Source: JABCYV01 sp963729325 (GTDB lineage Bacteria; Acidobacteriota; Terriglobia; Terriglobales; Acidobacteriaceae). Taken from it: a DNA stretch of 64,000 nt. The stretch covers positions 1 through 64,000 of the forward strand of contig CAVSNS010000050.1 of assembly GCA_963729325.1 (NCBI GenBank). The letters are read 5' to 3'. The position numbers and the translations under genes are program-made. The notes below the pieces were generated by a model. The model was not told the DNA's origin, did not search any database, and saw nothing but the letters and a program-made list of their open reading frames with translations. Shown piece after piece: positions 29,127 through 38,681 of the stretch; the first letter of the stretch is position 1; every line of letters starts with the position of its first letter.

Positions 29127-29708
29127 ATGGTGTTCGTCCTCGACAATTACGATTCCTTTACATATAACCTGGTCCAGTATTTGGGCGAACTGGGGGCGGA
29201 TGTCGAAGTGCGTCGAAACGACCAGGTGACGGTCGCAGAGGTTGAGGCTATGCGGCCGGAAAGAATCGTTCTCTCGCCAGGCCCATGCACGCCTCAAGAC
29301 GCTGGCGTCAGCATCGAACTGGTTCGGCATTTTGCCGGCAAGGTTCCTGTGTTGGGCGTGTGCTTAGGACATCAAGCAATCGCCGCAGCATTTGGCGGCA
29401 AAGTGGTCCGCGCTGCAAATCTGATGCACGGCAAGACCAGCCAGGTACAACATGACGGACGCACCATCTTCGGCGATCTTCCCTCCCCCATGACTGCTAC
29501 GCGCTATCACTCGCTGATCGTGCAAGAGAAGGGACTGCCCGCGGAGTTGGAGATCAGCGCGTCCACCACTGAACGCGACGGCTCACGCACTATCATGGGC
29601 CTGCGACACAAGAAGTTTCCCATCGAGGGGGTGCAGTTTCATCCCGAAAGCGTGCTCACGTCCGCAGGAAAGAAGCTGGTGGAGAATTTCTTGAAGATCA
29701 ATAACTAA
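29127..29708 (+). CDS. trpG: Anthranilate/aminodeoxychorismate synthase glutamine amidotransferase subunit
   Basis: Class I glutamine amidotransferase, 193 residues, feeding ammonia to the TrpE or PabB partner. The catalytic triad is visible: Cys79 in GVCLGHQ, and His/Glu in QFHPES near the end; PGPCTPQDAG is the family-specific loop. Enzymes of this type often serve both tryptophan and folate pathways, so pabA is an alternative name. It converges on the STAS gene and on trpE, an arrangement that separates the two synthase subunits into different transcripts. Confidence 0.9.
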   Translation: MVFVLDNYDSFTYNLVQYLGELGADVEVRRNDQVTVAEVEAMRPERIVLSPGPCTPQDAGVSIELVRHFAGKVPVLGVCLGHQAIAAAFGGKVVRAANLMHGKTSQVQHDGRTIFGDLPSPMTATRYHSLIVQEKGLPAELEISASTTERDGSRTIMGLRHKKFPIEGVQFHPESVLTSAGKKLVENFLKINN

Positions 29709-30073
29709 TCGTGATGGTGCGCCCGGTTGGCTTCGCTGTCGCCGGATAGATGATGTGGGAATTGTCCAAATACATCGATCTCCAACTCGGCAGCCGAAGG
29801 AGTGTGCTCTATGGTTTGGCGCACACGATCAGGTGGGTCAAGTAATTTGAATTCCATGCCGCGGTCGTGTGCCCACCGCTTCAGAAACACGAGCATCCCC
29901 ACACCACCGCCCTCCAGGGAGTCCACCTCCGAGAGATCTAATAGAACGGTTCGTGCGCTTCGCTGTTGTTTCACCGCATCGCGAAGTCTGAAAACGGCGT
30001 CACTATGAACCACTCTGCCTTCACAATGAAGAATCGCCACATCACCGATTTTCTCGACATTCACGTTGAACAT
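29705..30073 (-). CDS. STAS-domain (anti-sigma factor antagonist-like) protein
   Basis: A 122-residue single STAS domain: IGDVAILHCEGRVV, then LLDLSEVDSLEGGGVGMLVF in the position of the phosphorylation loop. Classical SpoIIAA/RsbV proteins have D-S-S-G there; here the serine positions read E-G-G-G, so the regulatory phosphoserine appears to be missing. It overlaps the 3' end of trpG by four bases on the opposite strand and lies downstream of trpE. No anti-sigma kinase is adjacent; a scaffold or sensor role is possible. Confidence 0.85.
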   Translation of the reverse strand: MFNVNVEKIGDVAILHCEGRVVHSDAVFRLRDAVKQQRSARTVLLDLSEVDSLEGGGVGMLVFLKRWAHDRGMEFKLLDPPDRVRQTIEHTPSAAELEIDVFGQFPHHLSGDSEANRAHHHD

Positions 30074-30267
30074 GACTTGCTCCCAGGTCTTCGTAAAAGC
30101 TGAGATGCACGAATCTTGCTGCTCGTATCACGGTTTAGATTGAAAAAGATGCGGCTGACCGGAACGAGCCAAAACACAATTGTTGCAGTGGTTGCGAAAA
30201 TCTGCTCTACAGGAAATCCTGTATTTGACGGCGGAGGCCACCTGAGCCGGTGGCTCAAGAAAAGCTG

Positions 30268-31788
30268 CTAGTCGCTTCCCCTCGCGGTTTTGACGGCCCG
30301 CAGCACTGCCTGCGCTTTGTTCATGCACTCCTCAAATTCACGCGCCGGATCAGAGTCGGCGACAATGCCGGCCCCCGCTTGCAGATAGGCTTTCTTTCCC
30401 TGCATCAACATGGTTCGAATGGCAATACAGGAATCCAGATTGCCCGCAAAATCGGCGTAGAGCACGGAACCGCCATAGATGCCACGCCGGGTTGGCTCCA
30501 ACTCCTCGATGATTTGCATGGCGCGGACTTTGGGTGCGCCGCTGAGCGTGCCTGCGGGGAAGCAGGCAGCAAATGCGTCAAGCGCGTCGAGGTCATTGCG
30601 CAATTTCCCTTCGAGAGCGGAAACCAGGTGCATGACATGCGAGTAGCGCTCCACATACATTAGGTCTTTGACCTTCACCGAGCCGTATTCGCTCACCCGG
30701 CCCAAGTCATTGCGCCCGAGATCGACGAGCATCACATGCTCGGCGCGTTCTTTTTCGTCCGCGAGCATTTCCTTCTCCAGATGGACGTCTTCCGCCTCGT
30801 TATGGCCGCGGGGGTGGGTACCGGCAATTGGCCGGTACTCAAGCTTATGCCCGGTCACGCGCACCAGCATCTCCGGGGACGAGCCTAGAACATGGATTGC
30901 CCCCATGCGCAAAAAATACAAATAAGGCGACGGATTCACGGTACGTAGCGCCCGGTAAATATCGAATGGCGCCGCTCCCGGCATGAATTCCAATCGCAGC
31001 GAGAGCACGACCTGATAAATATCTCCGGCGGCGATGTACTCCTTGGCCCGTTCGACCGCCTCGATAAAGTGTTGGCGGCTGGTTCCTGCACGAACCGTGA
31101 GCTTGCCCTTCGCCGGCCGCGAGGCGTTTCGCCAGTGCGCGGGTCGCAAGCCAGCGGCTAGCTTCTTTTCCAGAATTGCGATGTCGGCGATGGCCCGCTC
31201 GTAGGCCCGTCGCGGACTCTCGCGCGAAACGTCAGCGGTGGCGATGATGTGTATTTGATGGCGCAGGTGATCGAAGGCGAGCAGACGATCGAAAAACATG
31301 AGTACGCAGTCCGGCACAGAAAGGTCGTCTTTTGCGTGCTCGCCGATGTTCTCCAGCTGGCGCACGATGTCGTAGCTGAAGTAGCCCACAGCGCCTGCGG
31401 TGAATGGAGGCAGCCCCGGGACGACCGCCGGACGATGTTGTCGCAGGAGTTCCTTGACGACCTGGAGTGCACCTCCTCTGCGTACTTCTTCTTGCTTTCC
31501 CCTTCGCAGCGTCACCTTCCCGCCGCGTGCCTGCAACTGCATGTAGGGCCGCGCTCCTAGAAAGGTGTAGCGGCCGATCTGCTCACCGCGTTCGTTGGAC
31601 TCGAGCAGGAAAGCGTCCGGTTCATTGGCCGCGATAGCGAGGAAGGCTGAGACTGGCGTCAACAGGTCGGCGCTTACCGACTTCACCACTGGTATTAGCG
31701 TGGCCTCACGAGCAAGGCGCGAAAATTCCTGGTAATCCGGAGAAAGCATAAGGCGGCGCAGTTGACCCATTATAGGGGAGCGCGCCAT
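30268..31788 (-). CDS. trpE: Anthranilate synthase component I
   Basis: Catalyses chorismate to anthranilate, using ammonia from the TrpG partner. 506 residues; the tryptophan-feedback region near the N-terminus (FLLESNERGEQIGRYTFLGA) and the chorismate-binding C-terminal block (SPYLYFLRMG, FPAGTLSGAPKVRAM and GIYGGSVLYADF) are intact. Transcribed on the strand opposite to trpG, with a STAS gene between, so the two subunits are not in one operon. An internal start at residue 14 is possible; no good ribosome site marks either. Confidence 0.92.
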   Translation of the reverse strand: MARSPIMGQLRRLMLSPDYQEFSRLAREATLIPVVKSVSADLLTPVSAFLAIAANEPDAFLLESNERGEQIGRYTFLGARPYMQLQARGGKVTLRRGKQEEVRRGGALQVVKELLRQHRPAVVPGLPPFTAGAVGYFSYDIVRQLENIGEHAKDDLSVPDCVLMFFDRLLAFDHLRHQIHIIATADVSRESPRRAYERAIADIAILEKKLAAGLRPAHWRNASRPAKGKLTVRAGTSRQHFIEAVERAKEYIAAGDIYQVVLSLRLEFMPGAAPFDIYRALRTVNPSPYLYFLRMGAIHVLGSSPEMLVRVTGHKLEYRPIAGTHPRGHNEAEDVHLEKEMLADEKERAEHVMLVDLGRNDLGRVSEYGSVKVKDLMYVERYSHVMHLVSALEGKLRNDLDALDAFAACFPAGTLSGAPKVRAMQIIEELEPTRRGIYGGSVLYADFAGNLDSCIAIRTMLMQGKKAYLQAGAGIVADSDPAREFEECMNKAQAVLRAVKTARGSD

Positions 31789-31886
31789 CGCGGTTACTGT
31801 ACCCCTGTAACCAGCGAATGAATTGACGGGCGGGTCATGGCGTTGGAAGATGAGGGTTTAGCCAACATCCGCTCAAACGGGGACGT

Positions 31887-32705
31887 ATGCAAATCAGGTT
31901 CTGGGGGGTACGCGGATCGACGCCGACTCCCCAGGCGGAAAACTTACGCTATGGCGGCAATACTTCCTGTGTCGAGGTGCGCTTCGGCAGTCGCCTCTTT
32001 ATTTTCGATTGCGGCACCGGCCTCCGAGCTCTGGGACATCAGCTGCGCCACGAGTTTGGCGAGCGTCCGGTTTCCGCCCATGTTTTCGTCTCCCATTTCC
32101 ACTGGGACCATATCCAGGGAATCCCTTTTTTTGGCCCGCTTTACGACCAGCCGGAAAACCGTTTCATCTTTCACTCCTCCAGCCGGATACGCAGTCTGAA
32201 GCGAGTGATGGAAGAGCAGATGGCCTCTCCTTACTTCCCCGTCGACATGACCGAAATGAAAGCGCATCGCGATTTCCATGACATCGAAGAAGGGCGAGTC
32301 TCGCTGGATGACTTGACGGTGCAGACGACGTGGTTGAACCACCCCCAAGGTTGCCTGGGTTTCCGGCTCGAGACCAAAGAAGGTGTGGTGGTATACGCCA
32401 CCGACAATGAACCCGGCGACGCGGTGTTTGACAAAAATGTGCGCAAGCTAGCCGCTGGCGCTGATGTGCTCATTTATGATGCGCAGTATCTTCCCGAAGA
32501 ATACGCGGCGCGCAAACGCGGTTGGGGACACAGCCACTGGCGCGAGGCAATCAAGGTTGTCATGGAGAGCGGAGCGAAGGAGTTAGTCCTTTATCATCAC
32601 GATCCCGACCACGATGACCGCTGTATCGACGGGGTAGTCAAGGAAGCGCGCAATTACTATCCCAAGGTTCGAGCTGCGGCAGAGGGCTTGGAGATTAAGA
32701 TCTGA
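31887..32705 (+). CDS. Metallo-beta-lactamase-fold hydrolase
   Basis: A 272-residue MBL-fold protein with the metal-binding motif SHFHWDHIQG and a distal DNEPGD region. The C-terminal YHHDPDHDD supplies further metal ligands, as in RNase Z-like/phosphonate-type hydrolases. The N-terminus IRFWGVRGSTPTP is conserved in an uncharacterised family often found near sensor kinases. Divergent from trpE, convergent with glnS. The substrate is not predictable. Confidence 0.85.
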   Translation: MQIRFWGVRGSTPTPQAENLRYGGNTSCVEVRFGSRLFIFDCGTGLRALGHQLRHEFGERPVSAHVFVSHFHWDHIQGIPFFGPLYDQPENRFIFHSSSRIRSLKRVMEEQMASPYFPVDMTEMKAHRDFHDIEEGRVSLDDLTVQTTWLNHPQGCLGFRLETKEGVVVYATDNEPGDAVFDKNVRKLAAGADVLIYDAQYLPEEYAARKRGWGHSHWREAIKVVMESGAKELVLYHHDPDHDDRCIDGVVKEARNYYPKVRAAAEGLEIKI

Positions 32706-32733
32706 CCGTTCCGCCTCGGCACCTGGATAGTTG

Positions 32734-34479
32734 TCACTTTTTCGGGCTGCCCTTCTCTGTCTTCTTTTCGATTTTCGCCCAAGTATCTTTCAATGCCACC
32801 GTGCGATTGAAAACTAGTTTCCCGGGAGCGGAGTCGGGATCGACGCAAAAATATCCCAGCCGTTCGAATTGATAACGGTTCCCCACTGCTGCGTTGGCCA
32901 GGGAAGGTTCGACCTTCGCGGGGCTTAGGATTTCGAGCGACTTCGGATTGAGATTTGCAGTAAAGTCCTGTCCCGCCTCAGTTTGGTTTGGATCTTCCTT
33001 CATGAAGAGGTTGTCATAAATTCGCACTTCGGCATCGATGGCATGGGCCGCCGAAACCCAATGAATCGTTGATTTCACTTTGCGTCCGTCCGGCGGAGAA
33101 TTCCCGCCGCGCGTTTGGGGATCATAGGTGCAATGGACTTCGGCAACCTCACCTTGGTCGTTCTTAACTACGCTCGTACACGTCACGAAATAGCCGTAGC
33201 GCAGCCGCACCTCGCGGCCGGGAGATAGCCGATAATACTGTTTGGGTGGATCCTCGCGGAAATCATCCTGCTCAATGTAAAGCACGCGGGAGAACGATAC
33301 TTTGCGAGTGCCCGCACTGGGATCTTCTGGATTATTTACCGCGTCCATCTCTTCGATCTGATTCTCCGGGTAGTTGTCGATCACAACTTTCAACGGCCGC
33401 AGCACGGCCATCACCCGCTGGGCTCGCTTGTTTAAGTCCTCGCGCACGAAGTGTTCGAGCATGGCGAGTTCGATCGAACCGTTGGTCTTGGAAACCCCAA
33501 TGGCGCCACAGAAATTGCGGATAGCTTCTGGGGTATAGCCGCGGCGCTTGATCCCGGAAATCGTCGGCATGCGGGGATCGTCCCAACCGCTCACATGGCC
33601 TTCCTCGACCAACTGCAACAGCTTGCGCTTGCTGAGCAACGTATAGGTGAGGTTGAGACGATCAAATTCGATCTGTCGCGATGGAAAAATGCCCAGTTGT
33701 TGAATAAACCAGTTGTAGAGCGGCCGATGGTCCTCAAACTCCAGGGTGCAGATGGAATGCGTGATCTGTTCGATGGAATCGGATTCGCCGTGGGCGTAAT
33801 CGTACATCGGATAAATGCACCATTTATTTCCCGTGCGGTGGTGTTCGGCGTGCAGGATACGGTACATGACCGGATCGCGCATATTGAGGTTGGGCGAAGC
33901 CATGTCAATTTTCGCCCGTAGAACTCGCGAGCCATCGGGGAATTCTCCGGCCCGCATGCGTTCGAAGAGGTCTAAGTTTTCCTCCACCGATCGCTTTCGA
34001 TAGGGGCTATCTTTGCCCGGTTCAGTCAACGTGCCGCGGTGCATGCGAATCTCGTCCGCCGTCAGATCATCGACATAGGCTTTGCCGGCTTTGATGAGTT
34101 TGACCGCCCACTCATGCAGTTGGTCGAAGTAGTCCGATGCATAAAAGAGGCGATCCTCCCAATCGAATCCGAGCCACCTTACATTCTCTTTAATAGACTC
34201 GACGTACTCAGTTTCTTCCTTCGATGGATTGGTATCGTCGAAGCGCAAATTGGTCTTACCGCCAAACTCGGCCGCCAGACCGAAGTTCAGGCAAATCGAT
34301 TTGGCATGGCCGATGTGCAGATAGCCGTTCGGTTCCGGCGGGAAACGCGTTTGCACGCGTCCTCCATACTTGTTGGCCTTCAGATCTTCGAGAACGATGT
34401 CGCGTATGAAGTTCGAAGGGTCTGGCGCAGCCACAGGCGTTTTGACATCGGCGTCGGTCGATGGGTTAGGGGGATTCAT
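32734..34479 (-). CDS. glnS: Glutaminyl-tRNA synthetase
   Basis: Charges tRNA(Gln) directly, so this lineage does not rely wholly on the amidation route. 581 residues, class I: the HIGH motif is at residues 55-58 (YLHIGHAKS) and the KMSKS equivalent is LLSKRKLLQL, as usual for GlnRS. The anticodon-binding beta-barrels follow. Frame is intact. It starts far from neighbours and appears monocistronic. Confidence 0.95.
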   Translation of the reverse strand: MNPPNPSTDADVKTPVAAPDPSNFIRDIVLEDLKANKYGGRVQTRFPPEPNGYLHIGHAKSICLNFGLAAEFGGKTNLRFDDTNPSKEETEYVESIKENVRWLGFDWEDRLFYASDYFDQLHEWAVKLIKAGKAYVDDLTADEIRMHRGTLTEPGKDSPYRKRSVEENLDLFERMRAGEFPDGSRVLRAKIDMASPNLNMRDPVMYRILHAEHHRTGNKWCIYPMYDYAHGESDSIEQITHSICTLEFEDHRPLYNWFIQQLGIFPSRQIEFDRLNLTYTLLSKRKLLQLVEEGHVSGWDDPRMPTISGIKRRGYTPEAIRNFCGAIGVSKTNGSIELAMLEHFVREDLNKRAQRVMAVLRPLKVVIDNYPENQIEEMDAVNNPEDPSAGTRKVSFSRVLYIEQDDFREDPPKQYYRLSPGREVRLRYGYFVTCTSVVKNDQGEVAEVHCTYDPQTRGGNSPPDGRKVKSTIHWVSAAHAIDAEVRIYDNLFMKEDPNQTEAGQDFTANLNPKSLEILSPAKVEPSLANAAVGNRYQFERLGYFCVDPDSAPGKLVFNRTVALKDTWAKIEKKTEKGSPKK

Positions 34480-34652
34480 GTTCTCACTATTTTATACGGG
34501 CTGAGATTCATCGACCACGCGCCCTACACACCAGTAAGTGAATCGACAAGCGGTCAGGAACGGGGGCGGCCCGGAATACGTGGCGCGACGGCAAAGTAGA
34601 GCTGCATCAGAAGACGCTTTTCTGTTTGTGTTCGCTTGTGTTCTTCCGAGAC

Positions 34653-34964
34653 TTAGGTTGCCCAAGTCTTCGCTGCCCATCCGGCGAGTGCACCAAATAG
34701 CAGACCGGTTCCTAGGATCCCAAAGTAAGACTTTAGGGCAAAAGCATCTGGCAGGCTTACCAACAAACCTACTAGCGCACCAGCCACAGCCGGATGAACG
34801 CGCAGCGAAACGTTGGCCGCTAGGAACCCGATAGCGAAGCGGCTGGAGAAAGCTTGTAGCAACATTCCCGTGGTTCTGTCGGGATGATTTCCGAAAACAG
34901 TCATCAGGACGTCGATCACTCCGAACGCAACTCCGCACAGAACTCCGAGGGCAATGCGATTCAT
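34653..34964 (-). CDS. Small membrane protein of unknown function
   Basis: About 103 residues with three to four hydrophobic helices (LGVLCGVAFGVIDVLMTVF, IGFLAANVSLRV, AVAGALVGLLVSLPDAF, GILGTGLLFGALAGWAAKT). A longer version starting at 35003 is possible; neither has a good ribosome site. The even helix spacing suggests a compact bundle. No functional motif; context (glnS and a signalling gene) is uninformative. Confidence 0.6.
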   Translation of the reverse strand: MNRIALGVLCGVAFGVIDVLMTVFGNHPDRTTGMLLQAFSSRFAIGFLAANVSLRVHPAVAGALVGLLVSLPDAFALKSYFGILGTGLLFGALAGWAAKTWAT

Positions 34965-35272
34965 GCCGTATCTTGTACACCATTCCTTGGTGCTGCTCAA
35001 CATTCAGCGACAAGGGACCAGGAATACTGGGGGAACGACGCCGGAGGTAATCACGTGGCAGGTTACGATTGGAACAAAAAACCGCCTGCAAACCGACCTG
35101 CGGCCTCAGGGCGGCATCAAAGCTGGTTCACCGGCCGGGGATCGGCCCAATTTCGTTAGTGTCTTTGGTGTATTTAAATCGGTTGTTTTACAAGGCACGA
35201 TATGAAAGCATTGATAGACAAACCCCCTTTTGCGTCGATCCTTAAGGGCTGTGGAGAGCTGTTTCCAGCGCC
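34965..35272. other. Intergenic region upstream of the large sensor gene
   Basis: About 300 bases between divergent genes; AT-rich just before the GGDEF protein. No RNA or repeat seen. Confidence 0.35.
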
Positions 35273-38200
35273 ATGAACAGCGTCGCGATGACTATGGTGG
35301 TGGTGCCGGGCGTAGTCGCCCTGCTGCTATTCCTCGTCTTTACCTACCTTTACGAGCAAAGTCGGCAAGATTATTTTCGTGCCTGGCAATTGGGCTGGGC
35401 GGCCTACGCGCTGCATTACGCGCTGGGGGCGTGGAGCACCTTCCGCCAGCCCTCAGCCCTGATCTCCCTCTGCAGCTCTCTCCTGTTGGTGGCGATGGCG
35501 CTGTGCATCTTTGTCTCGACTCGCCTGATGCGCGAGAGATTCCGGCTACGCTGGTATGACGTCGGAGTCGGCTTGGCGGGTGCGGCACTCAGCTACTGGA
35601 ATCTGCATGCTCATGTGGTGGGCGGAGTTTTCCACCCCGAAGTACTCCCCAACCCACGTTTCAGCCTGGAAGTGGGTTTGGCGATCGTGCTCCTGTACTG
35701 CTCAGCCTATTTCTATCGCTACGCCCAGCGTAGGAATTCGCTCGCGTTCAGCCTGCTGGCAATGGCGCTGGCGTTGTGGGCGGTCTTGATGGCTTTTGGC
35801 CAGTTCCGTAATTCCTATGTGGAGCTGTTCGATTTGCTGGGTCCGATCCCGCAGATGCTTCTGGGAATCGCCATGGTGATGGTGCTGTTTGAGAATGAGC
35901 GTAACGCGGTGCAGGAAAACGCGCTGGCCTTCTCCACCCTGGGCGTAGATCCGATGCGGCTGCTCTCAGCCGAGGACCTGGTGCCCAGCATGCAAAGCAT
36001 TCTGGATCGACTGGTGGCGCCGCTGCCCGCTAGTCGCGCCGTTATCTGTATCTCCGAGCGCTGGCGCGCCATCCTGCCTTCGGCGCAGCGTGGCTTTTCC
36101 CCTGAATTTGTGGGCAAGCTGGAGAAGAGTGGGGCGGGAGAATATCTCTGCGAACTCGCCTACCGGCGAGGAGGATTCGTCACCTTCCACGGCGTGCCCG
36201 AGATGCAGGAGCCGCTGCCCGCGTTTCCCGGAGGGCGCTTTGAGCAGTTTCGCAAGGTTTTGACCGAAGAAAATATTCGTAACCTTACCGCGGTCAGCCT
36301 GCAGACTCGGGAACACAATTTCGGCGTGATCTTCTTTCCGCATGCCCAGCGCCGAATGTTTGGATCGTCAAACCTGCGTCTGCTGATTGGACTGGCCCTG
36401 CAGATCGGGCTGACCCTGGAAAATTACGTCATAATGCACGATGCCCAACGCCGCACCAAGGAATTCGAGCTGCTCACGCAGATTGGGCAAGCCATCAGTT
36501 CCCGTCTCGACCAGGACGAGATCCTACGCGCCATCCAGAAGGAGCTGGGACAAATCTTCGATACCAGCGACTTTTACATCGCGTTCCAGGAAGGCGATGA
36601 GATCCGCTTCGAATTGGAAGTGGTGGACAGCGAAGTTCGCTCCAAGCGCTCCCGCAAAGTCGGCAACGGTCTGACCGACTACGTGATCCGTACCGGCCAG
36701 CCGCTCCTGATCCACTCCGATCTGGAGAAGGCACGCGAGCGTTTGGGTGTCACTTACGTGCCGGGGAAACCAGCCAAGTGCTTTTGCGGCGCCCCTATCC
36801 TGCTCGGAGGCAAGCCTGCGGGAATGATGGCAGCCATGAGTACGGTGCGTGAATTCGCCTTCGAGCAGCGCGACCTGGAAGTGATGCAGATTGCGGCCGG
36901 CCAGGTGTCGGTGGCAGTGGAGAATGCTCGCTTATTCGCCGAGGAACAGCGTCGGGCTCGCCAATTCGCATTCCTCAACAATATTTCCAAGACCGCAATA
37001 TCCAGCGAGGATTCGGAGCAGATGCTGGCCGAAATCGTGGGCCACATTCAGAAGGATTTCCACTTCGACCACATCGGTATCGGCATCCTGGACTACGCCA
37101 CCAAGGACATCGAAATCAAAGCAGAGGCGGGGACTACTTCCCAGGCGCTGGGCAAACGCATCCCATTGGGAACGGGCATCTTAGGTCGTGTCGCTCGCAC
37201 CGGTGAGAGTGCATTGGTGCAGACCACAGGGGAGGCCCAATTACAGGGCGTGCTGCCGGATGCGCGGGCCGTACTATGCATCCCGATCTCCTACGGCGAA
37301 ACGTTGCTGGGGGTGCTCAACGTAGAAAGCCAGAATGAGAATGCCTTCACCCCGCAGGACGTCTTGGTCATGAATACCCTGGCCGATCTGCTGGCTACGG
37401 CTTTGCATAATGCTTTTGTGTTTCAGAAATTGCAGCAGCAATCCATCACCGATGGCCTCACTGGAATCAAGACCCGTCGCTTCTTCTGGGAAGCCCTGAG
37501 CTCCGAGTGGAAGCGGGCCTCGCGCTCCGGTCGTCCCTTCTCGGTGGTACTGATGGATCTGGATAAATTCAAGGGAGTCAACGACAGCCTGGGTCACCTG
37601 GAGGGCGACTTGGTGCTGGCCCACGTAGGCCGCCTTCTGGAGCAGAGATGCCGGCAATCCAACGTCGTAGCCCGATATGGCGGCGACGAATTTATTATCC
37701 TGATGCCGGAGACTGGGGTAGATCAAGCTCAAGTACTGGCCGAACGACTCCGCCACTGGGTGGCAACGGACACCATGTTAAACGAGCATCACATCACTGG
37801 CAGCTTCGGCGTGGCTAGTTTTCCTGTGCACGGGTTCTCTGTGGAGGATCTCATCCGAGTGGCGGATGCCGGCATGTACGTTTCCAAGCATGCCGGGGGC
37901 GACCGGGTTTCGACGGCCGAGGAGTTCGCTGAGGGCGAGACAGCGGCCGTGCAGCGCCAGCTTATCTCTGGTTATATCGAAGGCTTTCTGCAGCGCGAAC
38001 ACACCGGGCCTGAGCACTTGGAAGAACTCATCACCACGCTCAAGAAATTCTGTGGCGGCGAAGAGGAAGAATGCAACGTCGCCGTGCTGCGGGAATCGAT
38101 CGAATCGTTGACCCATGCCGCCGAGTCGCGAGAACTGAACAGTTCGGGTCATGGCGAGATGGTGGCTCGCTATTGCGAGATCGTCGGGCGCGCTCTGGGC

Positions 38201-38659
38201 CTCTCTCCCGAGGACGTTGCCGACCTGGGTTATGCCGCCAGGGTCCACGACGTGGGTAAGATCTTCATTCCGGAACGCACCCTGAACAAATCCGGACCGC
38301 TTACTGAGGATGAATACTACCTGCTTAAAATGCACGCTCGTGTAGGAGCGGAAATTCTGGCTACGGTGCCGGGTAGCGAGAAGCTGCAGAAAGCCGTGGA
38401 GCATCACCATGAGGCGTTCGACGGTTCGGGATATCCGGCCGGTCTGCGCGGTGAGCAAATTCCGCTGTGGGCGCGCATCGTGGCCATCGCTGACGCATTT
38501 GTGAACATGACCAGCGAGCGCTCCTTCGCTGCCGCTAAGAGCAACGAACAAGCCTTGACCGAGATTGAAAAGCTGAGCGGTACTCGCTATGACGGCATGC
38601 TGGTGCGGATTCTCCTCCGGGAGTTGAAGGCGGAGCGGGCCTCGAGCATGGGAAATTGA
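35273..38659 (+). CDS. Membrane GAF-GGDEF-HD-GYP dual c-di-GMP enzyme
   Basis: A 1128-residue sensor. The first ~220 residues form seven membrane helices, followed by GAF-like domains (about residues 250-400, 400-560 and 565-720). A GGDEF diguanylate cyclase comes next (RYGGDEFIILMPE at about residue 800). The C-terminal HD-GYP phosphodiesterase has HDVGKIFIPERTL at about 992 and HHHEAFDGSGYP at about 1053. Both catalytic motifs look intact, so one protein could make and break c-di-GMP. In the cyclase, the inhibitory I-site position reads RQSN instead of RxxD, so product inhibition is probably lost. The NDxxGHxxGD segment is canonical, favouring c-di-GMP over cGAMP. A PilZ receptor is encoded at 28641. 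Confidence 0.93.
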   Translation: MNSVAMTMVVVPGVVALLLFLVFTYLYEQSRQDYFRAWQLGWAAYALHYALGAWSTFRQPSALISLCSSLLLVAMALCIFVSTRLMRERFRLRWYDVGVGLAGAALSYWNLHAHVVGGVFHPEVLPNPRFSLEVGLAIVLLYCSAYFYRYAQRRNSLAFSLLAMALALWAVLMAFGQFRNSYVELFDLLGPIPQMLLGIAMVMVLFENERNAVQENALAFSTLGVDPMRLLSAEDLVPSMQSILDRLVAPLPASRAVICISERWRAILPSAQRGFSPEFVGKLEKSGAGEYLCELAYRRGGFVTFHGVPEMQEPLPAFPGGRFEQFRKVLTEENIRNLTAVSLQTREHNFGVIFFPHAQRRMFGSSNLRLLIGLALQIGLTLENYVIMHDAQRRTKEFELLTQIGQAISSRLDQDEILRAIQKELGQIFDTSDFYIAFQEGDEIRFELEVVDSEVRSKRSRKVGNGLTDYVIRTGQPLLIHSDLEKARERLGVTYVPGKPAKCFCGAPILLGGKPAGMMAAMSTVREFAFEQRDLEVMQIAAGQVSVAVENARLFAEEQRRARQFAFLNNISKTAISSEDSEQMLAEIVGHIQKDFHFDHIGIGILDYATKDIEIKAEAGTTSQALGKRIPLGTGILGRVARTGESALVQTTGEAQLQGVLPDARAVLCIPISYGETLLGVLNVESQNENAFTPQDVLVMNTLADLLATALHNAFVFQKLQQQSITDGLTGIKTRRFFWEALSSEWKRASRSGRPFSVVLMDLDKFKGVNDSLGHLEGDLVLAHVGRLLEQRCRQSNVVARYGGDEFIILMPETGVDQAQVLAERLRHWVATDTMLNEHHITGSFGVASFPVHGFSVEDLIRVADAGMYVSKHAGGDRVSTAEEFAEGETAAVQRQLISGYIEGFLQREHTGPEHLEELITTLKKFCGGEEEECNVAVLRESIESLTHAAESRELNSSGHGEMVARYCEIVGRALGLSPEDVADLGYAARVHDVGKIFIPERTLNKSGPLTEDEYYLLKMHARVGAEILATVPGSEKLQKAVEHHHEAFDGSGYPAGLRGEQIPLWARIVAIADAFVNMTSERSFAAAKSNEQALTEIEKLSGTRYDGMLVRILLRELKAERASSMGN

Positions 38660-38681
38660 ACATCCCGGCTAAAATGCACTG

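Noticed and set aside
34965..35272. Riboswitch or RNA thermometer upstream of the large sensor
   Set aside because: No conserved fold or motif could be recognised by eye; a covariance search would be decisive.
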